DNA of 36,553 bases from Actinomycetes bacterium. GTDB taxonomy: Bacteria > Actinomycetota > Acidimicrobiia > Acidimicrobiales > Ilumatobacteraceae. A program made the translations under genes and the position numbers. Under the pieces are notes generated by a model. The model was not told the origin of the DNA, searched no databases, and saw only the letters and a program-made list of their open reading frames with translations. The stretch is taken from assembly GCA_025351965.1 (NCBI GenBank), contig JANXUX010000274.1:1-36553 (forward strand). The letters run 5' to 3'. This document shows, piece by piece, positions 14,049 to 22,924 of this stretch; the stretch's first letter is position 1; each line of letters starts with the position of its first letter.

Positions 14049-16610
14049 TCAGAGGCTGCTGCCGTCCTCGTCGCGCCACGGCTTCTCCTGGAGCAGCTCG
14101 AACTCCTCGACCGTCATCAGCACCGAGCGCGCCTTGGAGCCCTCACTCGGCCCGACGATGCCGCCCTGCTCGAGCAGATCCATGATCCGCCCGGCACGAG
14201 CGAAGCCGACCTTGAGCTTGCGCTGCAGCATGGATGTCGACCCGAGTTGGCTCCGCACGACCAGCTCCATCGCCTGCCGGGTCAACTCGTTGTCGTCCTC
14301 GTCGCCGGAGTTCGACGACGAGCTGGAACTACCGCCTCCGCCACCGCCGGGACCCGGGAACAGGCTGTTGCCGCTTCCTCCGCCCTCGTCGTCGCCCTCG
14401 ACCCCTGAAACGTAGGTGACCTCTGGTGACTGGCGGCGCCAATGGCCGACGATCTTACGGACCTCTTCCTCGCTGACGAAGGAGCCCTGGATGCGCTGGG
14501 CGACGTTGGAGCTGCCGGGCAGCAGGAGCATGTCGCCCTTGCCGACGAGCTTCTCGGCGCCGGGTTGGTCGAGGATGACGCGGCTGTCGGTGAGGCTGCT
14601 CACCGCGAACGCCATCCGGGCAGGGACGTTGGCCTTGATCACCCCGGTGATGACGTTCACGCTCGGTCGCTGGGTCGCGATGATCAGGTGGATGCCGACA
14701 GCGCGAGCCTTCTGGGCGATGCGGGTGATGCTCTCTTCGACGTCACGCGCCGCAACCATCATCAGGTCGTTCAACTCGTCGACGACGACGACGACGTACT
14801 CCATCCGCTTCGGCGGGTTCTCTGCCGACGGCATGAACTCCGCGTCGATGTCACCGAGCACAGGATCGGTCAGCTCGCCGCGATCGAATGCCGCGTTGTA
14901 CCCGCCGATGTCGCGGAATCCGACCTCGGACAGCACGTCGTAGCGACGGTCCATCTCCTTGCACGCCCACTGCAACGCGTTGGCTGCCTTTTTCGGGTTG
15001 GTGACCGGCTGGGTGAGCAGGTGCGGCAACTTGCTGTACTGGCCCATCTCGACCTGCTTAGGGTCGATCAGGATCAGCTTGACCTGGTCGGGTGTGGCCC
15101 GCATCAGCAGCGACGTGATGATGCAGTTGATGCCGCTGGACTTGCCCGCACCGGTCGCGCCGGCGATGAGCAGGTGCGGCGTGGTGGCCAGGTTGAGGAA
15201 CACCGACCGGCCGGCGATGTCCTTGCCGACTGCGACATCGAGCGGGTGGGTGGCCGTCTTGGCCTCGGTCGACGTCATGATGTCGCCGAGCGAGACGAGT
15301 TGGCGGGTGTGGTTCGGCACCTCGACGCCGATCGCCGATCGACCCGGGATGGGCGCCAGGATGCGCACGTCGATGGCGGCCATTGCGTAGGCGATGTCGC
15401 GATTGAGGCTGGTGACCCGGGCCACCTTCACACCGCTGCCTAGCTCGAGCTCGTATCGCGTCACCGTCGGGCCGACGGTCATCCCGACCAGCTTGACCTC
15501 GACACCGTGGGAGTTGAGCGAGTCGACGAGGGTCCGTCCGCGAGACTCGACCTCGGCTTTGTCGATGGTCTGGACACCCGAGCGAACCAGGAATGTGGGC
15601 GGCGGCAGGACCCACTGCCCCTTCCGCGCCCCCGGGCCGAGCGGCAGCTCGCCCTGTTCGACCACCGTGGCCAGCAGCGGATCAAGCGCCCCCATCGGAG
15701 CCGTCGACTTCTTGGCTCGCGGGGCTCTCGGCGCCGGGTTGTCGACCGCTTCGGCATCTGCGTCGTAGATCTGTGGCGCCGGCAAGCCGGAATCGACGTC
15801 GCGGGACCGCTCGCTGGTCAACGTCGACATGTCGCCAACGGCTCGTTTCGCAGCGCGCCCGACGGGGGCCACCATCGAGCCGGCCGAACCGAGCGAGCCG
15901 CGTGCCGCCGCATACAGCGACCGCACGCTCTGGTTGGAGATCAGCAGGATCCCGACGAATCCGATCGCGATCAGGAGCACGACGGCGCCGATGGTGCCGA
16001 TCAGCGAACTGATCGGGACCGCGATGATGGAGCCGAGGAACCCACCGGCGCGCTTCAAGGTGTCGTTGTTGCCCGTGACGCCCGCGCCGTGGCCCCGGGT
16101 GACGTGCAACAGTCCCAGCACGGCGAATGAGATCGCGCCCCAGCCGGCGATGAGCCGGAAGCGGTGACTGCTCTTGCCGGAGCGGATGAGCGCAACCCCG
16201 ATGAGGACGAGCACGACCGGGACGGCAAAGCGACCGAGCCCGGCGAGGAACCCGAGCACATTCGTCGCAAGCCTGCCGAGGATCCCGGCCAGCTTGAGAT
16301 AGATCGCCAACCCGACGAGCAGGCCACCGAAGATGAACGCGATCCCGATGAATTCGTGTTCGCGTCCGCTGACGGCGTCGCGCAGCTCGGCGCGGGCCTG
16401 ATCACCACGACGGGCCTGATCACCACGACGGGCCTGGTCCCCACGACGGAGCGGGCCGCTCGGGTCGGCGTCACGGGTCGCGACCGCCTTCGAACTGGAG
16501 ACCGCCTTCGGACCAGCGACCTTGGCGAGCGAGCGCGACGCGGCGACGCGCGGCGTCGGGGCCGTCTGCTTCGAGCGGGTGCTCCGGGGTTTCTCCCCCC
16601 ACGTTGCCAT
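14049..16610 (-). CDS. ftsK: FtsK/SpoIIIE family DNA translocase
   Basis: The 853-residue product couples chromosome segregation to division. A basic, low-complexity N-terminus (1-80) precedes about four transmembrane segments (about 88-230), a linker, and the RecA-like motor. The Walker A is GATGAGKSS (484-492) and the Walker B region is VVVVVDELNDLMM. The C-terminal gamma domain (NELTRQAMELVVRSQLGS through GRIMDLLEQGGIVGPSEG) would read KOPS-like sequences. A Gly/Ser-rich insert (GGGGGGSSSSSS) separates motor and gamma, an unusual position for a flexible linker. It lies downstream of dapA, rnj and a lipoprotein gene on the same strand, the arrangement common in actinobacteria. Confidence 0.96.
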   Translation of the reverse strand: MATWGEKPRSTRSKQTAPTPRVAASRSLAKVAGPKAVSSSKAVATRDADPSGPLRRGDQARRGDQARRGDQARAELRDAVSGREHEFIGIAFIFGGLLVGLAIYLKLAGILGRLATNVLGFLAGLGRFAVPVVLVLIGVALIRSGKSSHRFRLIAGWGAISFAVLGLLHVTRGHGAGVTGNNDTLKRAGGFLGSIIAVPISSLIGTIGAVVLLIAIGFVGILLISNQSVRSLYAAARGSLGSAGSMVAPVGRAAKRAVGDMSTLTSERSRDVDSGLPAPQIYDADAEAVDNPAPRAPRAKKSTAPMGALDPLLATVVEQGELPLGPGARKGQWVLPPPTFLVRSGVQTIDKAEVESRGRTLVDSLNSHGVEVKLVGMTVGPTVTRYELELGSGVKVARVTSLNRDIAYAMAAIDVRILAPIPGRSAIGVEVPNHTRQLVSLGDIMTSTEAKTATHPLDVAVGKDIAGRSVFLNLATTPHLLIAGATGAGKSSGINCIITSLLMRATPDQVKLILIDPKQVEMGQYSKLPHLLTQPVTNPKKAANALQWACKEMDRRYDVLSEVGFRDIGGYNAAFDRGELTDPVLGDIDAEFMPSAENPPKRMEYVVVVVDELNDLMMVAARDVEESITRIAQKARAVGIHLIIATQRPSVNVITGVIKANVPARMAFAVSSLTDSRVILDQPGAEKLVGKGDMLLLPGSSNVAQRIQGSFVSEEEVRKIVGHWRRQSPEVTYVSGVEGDDEGGGSGNSLFPGPGGGGGGSSSSSSNSGDEDDNELTRQAMELVVRSQLGSTSMLQRKLKVGFARAGRIMDLLEQGGIVGPSEGSKARSVLMTVEEFELLQEKPWRDEDGSSL
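16395..16448 (-). repeat. 18-base tandem repeat in ftsK (3 units)
   Basis: Three 18-base units encode RRGDQA three times (residues 55-72) in the cytoplasmic N-terminal tail of FtsK. The first two units seen on the plus strand are almost identical, which makes slippage and copy-number variation between strains likely. Confidence 0.8.
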
Positions 16611-16652
16611 AGGTGATCAACGTACCAAGGGGGCGCGCGCCGACGGTGCCAA

Positions 16653-17222
16653 TCAGGATTCGGTCGGCGTGAGCTGGTCGGTTCCGAGCACGTTCCCGGT
16701 CGGTCCGACCGAGATCTGGAACTCCGTGCCGGTCGATGACCCGGCGGTGATGGCATAGCCGACGCCACCGCCGTCGGCGCCCGTCACCGAGAAGCGCAGA
16801 AACGTCGACGTCGGCAACTGCGACACGGTGAGAGCCATCACGCGGGTCTCGTCGAAGGTCATCTGCGATGCCGCGAACGTCGGCCCGCTGGCCGGGACGG
16901 CAACGGCAGGCGGTTCGAGGGTGCCGTCCGCGTCGTAGACGTACGCGACGGCCTTGGTCGCATCGTCGGTCGCAACGAACAGGTTGACCAGGGTCACGGT
17001 CGCGTTCACCTCGAAGTACTGCTGCGCGCCCCCGAGCTGGGCCTCCAGTGCCGCAACGGCTGGACGGATCTTGTCGAGCAACACCGGAGCAGCACCGGCC
17101 GGGATGGGTGCAGCCGTCGTCGTGACGGCATTCGAGCTCGACGATGGGTTGGAGCTGGAGCACCCGGCGACGGCGGCGACGGCGACGGCGGCGAAGCACA
17201 CCGCAACGACGGCCACCCTCAC
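16653..17222 (-). CDS. Putative lipoprotein of unknown function
   Basis: The 189-residue product starts at a GTG (17220-17222) with GGAGG nine bases upstream, inside the end of rnj. It has a signal peptide and a lipobox VAGC (C21), then a Ser/Thr tether (SSSNPSSSSNAVTTTAAPIP). The remaining 140 residues look like a beta-rich domain (QYFEVNATVTLVNLFVA, AVAYVYDADGTL, FLRFSVTGADGGGVGYAI), which I do not recognise. It sits four bases after rnj and 42 bases before ftsK, so it is probably co-transcribed with them and may act at the cell envelope. No function can be assigned. Confidence 0.75.
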   Translation of the reverse strand: MRVAVVAVCFAAVAVAAVAGCSSSNPSSSSNAVTTTAAPIPAGAAPVLLDKIRPAVAALEAQLGGAQQYFEVNATVTLVNLFVATDDATKAVAYVYDADGTLEPPAVAVPASGPTFAASQMTFDETRVMALTVSQLPTSTFLRFSVTGADGGGVGYAITAGSSTGTEFQISVGPTGNVLGTDQLTPTES

Positions 17223-17226
17223 CTGT

Positions 17227-18888
17227 TCACGCCTCCATGACGACGGGAACGATCATCGGTCGCCGCTTGGTGCGCTCGTGGACGAACTTGCCCGCCGCCC
17301 GACGAACATCGCGCTCGAGTGCGTCGACGTTGCGCTCGCCCTTGGCGAGCGCAGCTTCGATGGTGTCGGCGACACGGTCGCAGGCTTCGTCGAGCAGATC
17401 CTCGGCCTCGGGCGCATAGACCCAGCCACGCGTGATGATCTCGGGTCCGGTCAACACCTTGCCGGACTGGATGTCCACCGTGACGACCACGACGACGACG
17501 CCCTCTTCGGCGAGCACCTTGCGGTCGCGCAGGACACCCTGGCCGACGTCGCCGACGATGCCATCGACATAGAGGTACCCGGCCGGCACGCGCCCGGTCG
17601 GCGTCAGGCCGTCGTCGGTCAACGTCAGCACGTCGCCGTCCTCGCACACCAGAACGTTCTGAGGGGCGACCCCCATCACGATGCCGAGCTTGGAGTTGGC
17701 CACGAGATGGCGGTATTCGCCGTGGATCGGCACGTAGTACTCGGGCCGGACGATGGACAGATAGGTCTTCAGTTCGTCGGCTTGGGCGTGACCGGTCGCG
17801 TGCACGTCGCGGACTCCGCTGTGGATGACCTCGACGCCGGCACGCAGCAGGCCGTCGATGACACGGTTGACGTTGCTCTCGTTGCCGGGGATGGCGTGGC
17901 TGCTCAGGATGACGGTGTCGTTGTCACCGACCTTGACCCAACGGTTCTCACCGCGCGCCAGCAAGCCGAGTGCCGACATCGGCTCGCCCTGGGACCCGGT
18001 CGAGACGATGCACAGCTTCTCCGGCGGATACTTGTCCGCTTCCTCGATGTCGATCAGCGACGCGTCGGGGATGTTCAAGATCCCCAGCTCGCGACCCATA
18101 CGCACGTTCTTTTTGATGCTCAGGCCTAGCGTCGCGACGATGCGTCCGTTGGCGATCGCGGCGTCAGCGATCTGCTGGATGCGGTGCAGGTGGCTGGCGA
18201 AGCTGGCGGTGATGATCCGTCGGCCGTGTTGCTCGGCGAAGATCGCGCGCAGGACGGACCCGACGGATGTCTCGCTCGGGGCGTAGCCGGCCTCTTCGGA
18301 GTTGGTGCTGTCGGCGAGCAGGACGCGCACGCCTTCGGTGGACGCGATGGCACCCAGACGAGCCAGGTCGGTGCGTCGTCCGTCGACCGGGGTGAGGTCC
18401 AGCTTGAAGTCGCCGGAGTGGATGATGACGCCCTGGGGCGTGTGGATCACGACGGCGTGAGCGTGGGGCACGCTGTGGGTGACGGGCAGGAACTCGACGT
18501 CGAACGGGCCGATCATGCGTCGCTCGCCGTCCTTGACGACCACGAGCTCGGTGCGTCCGAGCAGACCGGCTTCCTCGATGCGGTTGCGGGCCAGGCCGAG
18601 CGTCACGGCCGAGCCGAAGATCGGGAAGCTGAGCTCGCGGAGCAGGTATTGCAGCGCGCCGACGTGATCTTCGTGACCATGGGTGGCGACGCAGCCGACG
18701 ACGCGGTCCTTATTCTCGCGGAGCCAGGTGAAGTCGGGCAGCACCAGGTCGATGCCGTGCATGTCCGCGTCGGGGAACATCAACCCGCAGTCGATCAGGA
18801 GCAGCTTGTCGTCCTGCTCGATGGCCATGCAGTTGCGACCGATCTCACCAAGGCCTCCGAGGAAGGTGATCTTGACGGGAGCGGTCAT
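17227..18888 (-). CDS. rnj: Ribonuclease J
   Basis: Translation from the ATG at 18888 gives 553 residues, normal for RNase J. The beta-lactamase fold opens with VKITFLGGLGEIGRNCM, and the metal-binding motif HGHEDH is at 70-75. Further family sequences are HSGDFKLDLTPVDG, STGSQGEPMSAL in the beta-CASP domain, VHATGHAQ and FVPIHGE-like YVPIHGEYRHL. The enzyme has 5'-3' exo- and endonuclease activity in mRNA decay and rRNA maturation. A GTG at 18897 would add three residues; neither start has a clear ribosome-binding site, but MTAPVKITFLGG looks like the family N-terminus. dapA lies 12 bases upstream and the lipoprotein gene 4 bases downstream, implying an operon. Confidence 0.95.
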   Translation of the reverse strand: MTAPVKITFLGGLGEIGRNCMAIEQDDKLLLIDCGLMFPDADMHGIDLVLPDFTWLRENKDRVVGCVATHGHEDHVGALQYLLRELSFPIFGSAVTLGLARNRIEEAGLLGRTELVVVKDGERRMIGPFDVEFLPVTHSVPHAHAVVIHTPQGVIIHSGDFKLDLTPVDGRRTDLARLGAIASTEGVRVLLADSTNSEEAGYAPSETSVGSVLRAIFAEQHGRRIITASFASHLHRIQQIADAAIANGRIVATLGLSIKKNVRMGRELGILNIPDASLIDIEEADKYPPEKLCIVSTGSQGEPMSALGLLARGENRWVKVGDNDTVILSSHAIPGNESNVNRVIDGLLRAGVEVIHSGVRDVHATGHAQADELKTYLSIVRPEYYVPIHGEYRHLVANSKLGIVMGVAPQNVLVCEDGDVLTLTDDGLTPTGRVPAGYLYVDGIVGDVGQGVLRDRKVLAEEGVVVVVVTVDIQSGKVLTGPEIITRGWVYAPEAEDLLDEACDRVADTIEAALAKGERNVDALERDVRRAAGKFVHERTKRRPMIVPVVMEA

Positions 18889-18900
18889 GGGCGACACGAC

Positions 18901-19815
18901 TCAGGGTTGGGGGCGAAGGGGGAAAGCATCCCTCCATCGTGCCAGGTTGGCCCACACTTGCGGTGCTCGCTCATCCACGAATGCCGGAGCATCACCCATC
19001 GGCAGGCGGGCCTGACCGACAGGGATGCCCAGGTGGCGCATCATCGCCTTCGACGGCAGCGGGTTCGGTGCGTCGTCGCCGGTCTCGAACGCGAAGCTCT
19101 CCAGCATGCGGCTGTTGACCAGGCGGGCGCCCACGGTGTCGCCCTTGTCCCACAGATCGAACATCTGTTGGTGGTCGTCGCCGGTCCAATGGGTCGCGAC
19201 GCCGACGGTGCCGACGATTCCGCTGGCCAACAGCGGCAAGGTCATCACGTCGTCGCCGCTGTAGACCTCGACGCCATCCGGTGCGCTGCTGATCAGGGCC
19301 GCAGTCTCGCCCGGATTGCCGGCCGCATCCTTGAGCGCGACGATGTTCGCCACGTCCCGGAACAAGCGCAGCAGTGTCGAGGTCGAGATCTTGCGCCCGG
19401 TGCGGACGGGGATGTCGTAGACCATCATCGGCAGGTCGCTGGCTGCAGCCATCGCGCGCAGGTGACCCTCGATGCCGGCCTGCGACGGCCGGTTGTAATA
19501 CGGGCACAGGCCGAGTGTGCCGGCCGCGCCGAGTGCGGCGGCTTCCTTGGTCAGATGGACCGAATGCGCTGTGTCGTTCGTGCCGCTACCGGCGATGACC
19601 GGGATGGTGACGGCTTCGATGACGGCGGCGAACAAGGAGAGTCGTTCGTCGTCGGTCAGCACCGGGGCCTCGCCCGTCGTGCCGGCGACGACCAGACCGT
19701 CGTTGCCGTGGTCCTGCAGATACTTCGCCAACTGTCGGGCGACGTCGAAGTTGACCGAGCCGTCCTCGTTCATCGGCGTGACCATGGCGGTGAGTACCCG
19801 ACCAAAGCGTGACAT
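18901..19815 (-). CDS. dapA: 4-hydroxy-tetrahydrodipicolinate synthase
   Basis: Translation from the ATG at 19815, after AAAGGG, gives 304 residues, the normal DapA length. It condenses pyruvate with aspartate semialdehyde in the lysine/diaminopimelate pathway. Key residues are GTTGE (45-49), Y107 in CPYYNRP, Y133 in MVYDIPVRTG, the Schiff-base lysine K162 in ALKDAAGNPGE, and a GDD near residue 190. The rest of the longer open frame overlaps the terminator region of tam and is not coding. It heads the dapA-rnj-lipoprotein-ftsK group. The partner gene dapB is at the right edge, about 16.5 kb away, instead of adjacent. Confidence 0.95.
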   Translation of the reverse strand: MSRFGRVLTAMVTPMNEDGSVNFDVARQLAKYLQDHGNDGLVVAGTTGEAPVLTDDERLSLFAAVIEAVTIPVIAGSGTNDTAHSVHLTKEAAALGAAGTLGLCPYYNRPSQAGIEGHLRAMAAASDLPMMVYDIPVRTGRKISTSTLLRLFRDVANIVALKDAAGNPGETAALISSAPDGVEVYSGDDVMTLPLLASGIVGTVGVATHWTGDDHQQMFDLWDKGDTVGARLVNSRMLESFAFETGDDAPNPLPSKAMMRHLGIPVGQARLPMGDAPAFVDERAPQVWANLARWRDAFPLRPQP

Positions 19816-19924
19816 CAGTGCGTTCCCTTTCAGTGGGCGCTGGCCGGTGAGACTCGGACCCGGCAGACATTCTGGCCCGCTGGATGGCCGCTCGCCCACA
19901 CCCATTGACGTTTCATTCGCCACG

Positions 19925-19947
19925 AAAACCGGTGCGTTTGCACCAGT
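19925..19947 (-). terminator. Intrinsic terminator of tam
   Basis: On the minus strand ACTGGTGC-AAAC-GCACCGGT forms an 8-pair stem (one G-T) with a four-base loop, followed by TTTT. It begins five bases after the tam stop codon, upstream of dapA. It is the clearest rho-independent terminator in the window. Confidence 0.75.
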
Positions 19948-19951
19948 CGAT

Positions 19952-20755
19952 TCAGCCCCGCAGCCGGCCCCACATCAGGATCCGCCGGAACGGGAAGAAG
20001 TACGGCTCGTGATCGCCGATGGTGGCCAGGAGCCGACGCTCGTACTCGTCCACGAACGCGGCGAACGTCGCCTCGTCGAGCACCTTCTGGAATCGCGTCA
20101 GCGTCGTGCCGCGCACCCAGTCCACGACCGACCGACTGTGATCGAGCACGTGGGGGTACACCTGCAGCCGGACATGCTGGCGGGTGCAGCCGAGGTCGTG
20201 CAGGAGCGTCGCATAGGCCTCGGGCGCGAGCACGTTGTCGGCCACCGGATCCTCGGGCGGCCCGGCCTCGCCGAACGCCTCCGCGAACTGGTCGAGATGG
20301 GCGACCTCGGAGATCACCGTGTGCGACGGCATCGCTGCGTTGGCCGGCACCTGAACGGCAATCTGTCCGCCATCGCGCATGCCGCGCACCCAACGCGCCA
20401 GCACCGCGGCGTGATCCGGCACCCACTGCAGGCTCGCGTTGGCCAGCACCAGGTCGACGGGAGCCCCACTGCCGGTCCACTGGCCGATGTCGCCACGCAC
20501 GAAGTGCAGCGCACTCGACATGTACTGATCCGCGATGCCGAGCATCGCCGGCGAGTTGTCGATGCCGACCATCTCGCGGACCTCGAGTTGGTCGGTGGCG
20601 AGCGCCGTCAGTTCCCCCGTACCGCAGCCGAGGTCGACCGCGCGCTCGAACACGCGCGGCGTGACGAGTGCGAGGAGATCGTGGAACGGCTGGGCCCGCT
20701 CGTCGGCGAACTTGGCGTACTGCTGAGGGTTCCAGTCACCACGGACGTTCGACAC
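19952..20755 (-). CDS. tam: Trans-aconitate 2-methyltransferase-like SAM methyltransferase
   Basis: Translation from the GTG at 20755 gives 267 residues. The start matches Tam proteins (DWNPQQYAKFADERAQPFHDLL). The SAM site is AVDLGCGTGELTALA, followed by VGIDNSPAMLGIA and DLVLANASLQWVPDH. The C-terminal part has LRVYPHVL-like LQVYPHVL and FPFRRILMWGR. E. coli Tam (252 residues) methylates trans-aconitate, a toxic side product of the citrate cycle; that substrate is inferred here. A consensus-like promoter puts the expected transcription start at the GTG, so the mRNA is probably leaderless. The open frame extends 27 codons upstream through the promoter, which is not coding. Confidence 0.85.
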   Translation of the reverse strand: MSNVRGDWNPQQYAKFADERAQPFHDLLALVTPRVFERAVDLGCGTGELTALATDQLEVREMVGIDNSPAMLGIADQYMSSALHFVRGDIGQWTGSGAPVDLVLANASLQWVPDHAAVLARWVRGMRDGGQIAVQVPANAAMPSHTVISEVAHLDQFAEAFGEAGPPEDPVADNVLAPEAYATLLHDLGCTRQHVRLQVYPHVLDHSRSVVDWVRGTTLTRFQKVLDEATFAAFVDEYERRLLATIGDHEPYFFPFRRILMWGRLRG

Positions 20756-20756
20756 G

Positions 20757-20802
20757 ACTTGTATTATACTTGTATTTTTGTCCGGATCAAGTGACCGCAA
20801 GT
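20757..20802. promoter_or_regulatory. tam promoter overlapped by four symmetric half-sites
   Basis: Minus-strand TTGATC (20785-20790) and TATAAT (20763-20768) are 16 bases apart, and seven bases separate TATAAT from the tam GTG. Over this promoter, ACTTG occurs at 20757 and 20768 and its complement CAAGT at 20788 and 20798. This is two direct repeats facing each other around a centre near 20780. The flanks extend to ACTTGTAT (twice) and CAAGTGACC (twice). The region also lies upstream of the divergent permease gene, so a bound regulator could control both directions. Confidence 0.7.
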
Positions 20803-20907
20803 GACCTGCATCACGGACTCGATGCGGAGGAGTCACGCGGTCATCACCGGATGTGGCACTCTTGCCCGACCTGCGGTGAGTAGGCCCGCGACACGCGAGG
20901 GAGACGC

Positions 20908-22479
20908 ATGAGCACCGTGGTGCAAGGATCGCCGACGATGGCCGACAAGGGCTTGAAAGGCGGGACGCTGGGCCTGGTCGCGGTGATCGTGATCGGTGTC
21001 GCCTCGACGGCGCCGGGCTACAGCCTGGCGGCTAGCATCGGTCTGGTCACGGGTGAGGCCGGAGTCAAGGCGCCGTTCATCATGCTCGCGGCCTTCGTGC
21101 CGATGGCGTGCATCGCAGCGTCCTTCTACTACCTCAACAAGGCCGACCCCGACTGCGGCACGAACTTCACGTGGGGCGTTCGCGCGTTCGGACCGAAGGC
21201 GGGTTGGATCGCCGGCTGGGGCTGCATCGTCGCCGACCTCGTGATCATGCCGAACCTCGCCGGTGTCTCCGGGCAGTACCTGGTTCTGCTGTTCAACGAG
21301 ACGGCCGCCAACAACATCTACCTCACGACCTTCATCGGCATCCTGTTCATCATCGCGATGACCTGGATCTGCTGGAAGGGCATCGAGCTGTCGGCGAGAT
21401 CCCAGGTGTTGCTGCTCGGCACCGAACTGGTCGTGCTGGCGGTTTTCGCCGTGATTGCGATCGCCAAGTCGTTCGGAAACGGCACCTCGCACACAGCCTT
21501 GGTCGACGGGGTGACCAAGACCTATCACTCGGTCAAGCCGAGCCTGTCGTGGATCTCGCCATCGGGCCTGTCCAGTTCCGCGGTCATCGCCGGCCTCGTG
21601 GTCGCTGTCTTCATCTACTGGGGCTGGGACACGTGTGTGTCAGTGAACGAAGAGGCCAAGGACTCCAGCAAGACACCGGGACGGGCAGCAGTGCTGTCCA
21701 CCGTCATCCTGCTCGCGATCTACCTGATCACCTCGTTCGGCGCGGTGTCACTGCTCGGCCCCGACTTCGTCACCGACAACGCCGGCGACGCTTTCTACCA
21801 GCTGGGCAAGGTGGCGCTGCCGACCACCATGGTCAAGCTGTTGCTGATCGCTGTGCTGACCTCGGCGGCAGCCTCGTGCCAGACCACGATCCTGCCCGCC
21901 ACCCGGACGATGCTCTCCATGGGTTCTCACGGCGGCGCACCGAAGAAGCTGGCTCACATCGACCCGAAGCGGCTCACGCCGGACTACAGCTCGTACCTGT
22001 TCGGCGGCGTCTCGATCGCGTGGTACCTGCTCCTCGTCACCGTCTCGCACAACACGAGTACCGATGCGTACAGCGCATCGATCGCCGCGGTCGGGATGGC
22101 GATCGCGGTCTACTACGGCCTGTCCGGCGTGTCGTGCATCGTCTACTTCCGTCGCCACCTGTTCTCGTCGGCGAAGAACTTCCTGCTCATCGGTGTGTTG
22201 CCCGGCTTCGGAGGGATCGTGTTGATCTATGTGTTCTGCAAGACCGTCTGGGATTCGCGTCACGCCGCGTACGGCTACGGCACCCTGTTCGGCGTCGGCA
22301 CCGTCTTGGTCATCGGCACCCTGCTGCTGGCCCTCGGTATCCCGCTGATGCTGGTCTGCTCACGGAAGTACCCGACGTTCTTCGGCTTCCGACCCGACCC
22401 ACCGGACCTGGTCAAGGATCCGTCAGGCGAGGACACGCTCGCTGCGCCGCTGGGCACCTACCGCAGAGAGATCAACTGA
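20908..22479 (+). CDS. APC superfamily amino acid permease
   Basis: The 523-residue protein has about 12-14 hydrophobic segments. The first contains the APC consensus (LKGGTLGLVAVIVIGVASTA, then APGYSLAASIGLV), followed by LAAFVPMACIAASFYYLN and NFTWGVRAFGPKAGWIAGWG. It is likely a proton- or sodium-coupled uptake system for amino acids or amines. GAGGGAG just before the ATG is a strong ribosome-binding site. Its stop overlaps the start of a UspA gene (TGATG), and it is divergent from tam. The substrate cannot be read from the sequence. Confidence 0.9.
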   Translation: MSTVVQGSPTMADKGLKGGTLGLVAVIVIGVASTAPGYSLAASIGLVTGEAGVKAPFIMLAAFVPMACIAASFYYLNKADPDCGTNFTWGVRAFGPKAGWIAGWGCIVADLVIMPNLAGVSGQYLVLLFNETAANNIYLTTFIGILFIIAMTWICWKGIELSARSQVLLLGTELVVLAVFAVIAIAKSFGNGTSHTALVDGVTKTYHSVKPSLSWISPSGLSSSAVIAGLVVAVFIYWGWDTCVSVNEEAKDSSKTPGRAAVLSTVILLAIYLITSFGAVSLLGPDFVTDNAGDAFYQLGKVALPTTMVKLLLIAVLTSAAASCQTTILPATRTMLSMGSHGGAPKKLAHIDPKRLTPDYSSYLFGGVSIAWYLLLVTVSHNTSTDAYSASIAAVGMAIAVYYGLSGVSCIVYFRRHLFSSAKNFLLIGVLPGFGGIVLIYVFCKTVWDSRHAAYGYGTLFGVGTVLVIGTLLLALGIPLMLVCSRKYPTFFGFRPDPPDLVKDPSGEDTLAAPLGTYRREIN

Positions 22480-22913
22480 TGGCCGGCGATCTGGTGGCAG
22501 GCGTCGGCGGCGCCGGCAGCGGCTATGCCGCAGCTCGCACCGCCGCGCGCGTGGCCAGCCTGATCGGCGTGCCATTGGTGCTGGTCTTCGGCTACGAGTC
22601 CGTCGCGATGGGCCCACGGGGTGGCGCGCTCGAGGAGGAGATCGCCGCCATCGGCGAGGAGGCGATCGCGGCCATACGCGACGAACTCCTCGCCCAGTAC
22701 CCGACCCTCACGATCGACGTCGAGCTCGTGCCCCAGCGGCCGGTCGACGCTCTGATCGACGTGGCGGCCGCACGCGGCGCGCAGGTGATCGCCGTCGGGC
22801 ACGGCGGCAGCGGTCCGCTCAAGGCGGCGCTGCTCGGCTCGATCACCTACGAGATCGTGCACCGAGCACCGCTGCCGGTGCTCGTGGTGCCGAACGATCC
22901 CGACGACGAGTAG
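22479..22913 (+). CDS. Universal stress protein (UspA) domain protein
   Basis: Translation from the ATG at 22479 gives 144 residues, one Usp domain. The ATP-binding motif G-x2-G-x9-G-S is present as GHGGSGPLKAALLGS, followed by the family's final strand (PLPVLVVPNDP). The start is fused to the stop of the permease gene (TGATG), implying translational coupling. A UspA protein made together with a permease may tune transport in response to ATP, as proposed for other transporter-linked Usp proteins (inference). The frame open upstream of 22479 is a shadow of the permease gene. Confidence 0.85.
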   Translation: MAGDLVAGVGGAGSGYAAARTAARVASLIGVPLVLVFGYESVAMGPRGGALEEEIAAIGEEAIAAIRDELLAQYPTLTIDVELVPQRPVDALIDVAAARGAQVIAVGHGGSGPLKAALLGSITYEIVHRAPLPVLVVPNDPDDE

Positions 22914-22924
22914 ATCGGTCCCGG

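Noticed and set aside
16395-16448. CRISPR-like repeat
   Set aside because: The units are contiguous without spacers and in frame in ftsK, so they are a coding tandem repeat.
21108-22478. Extension of the UspA frame through the permease gene
   Set aside because: The permease frame has the membrane segments; the UspA domain begins exactly at the ATG at 22479.
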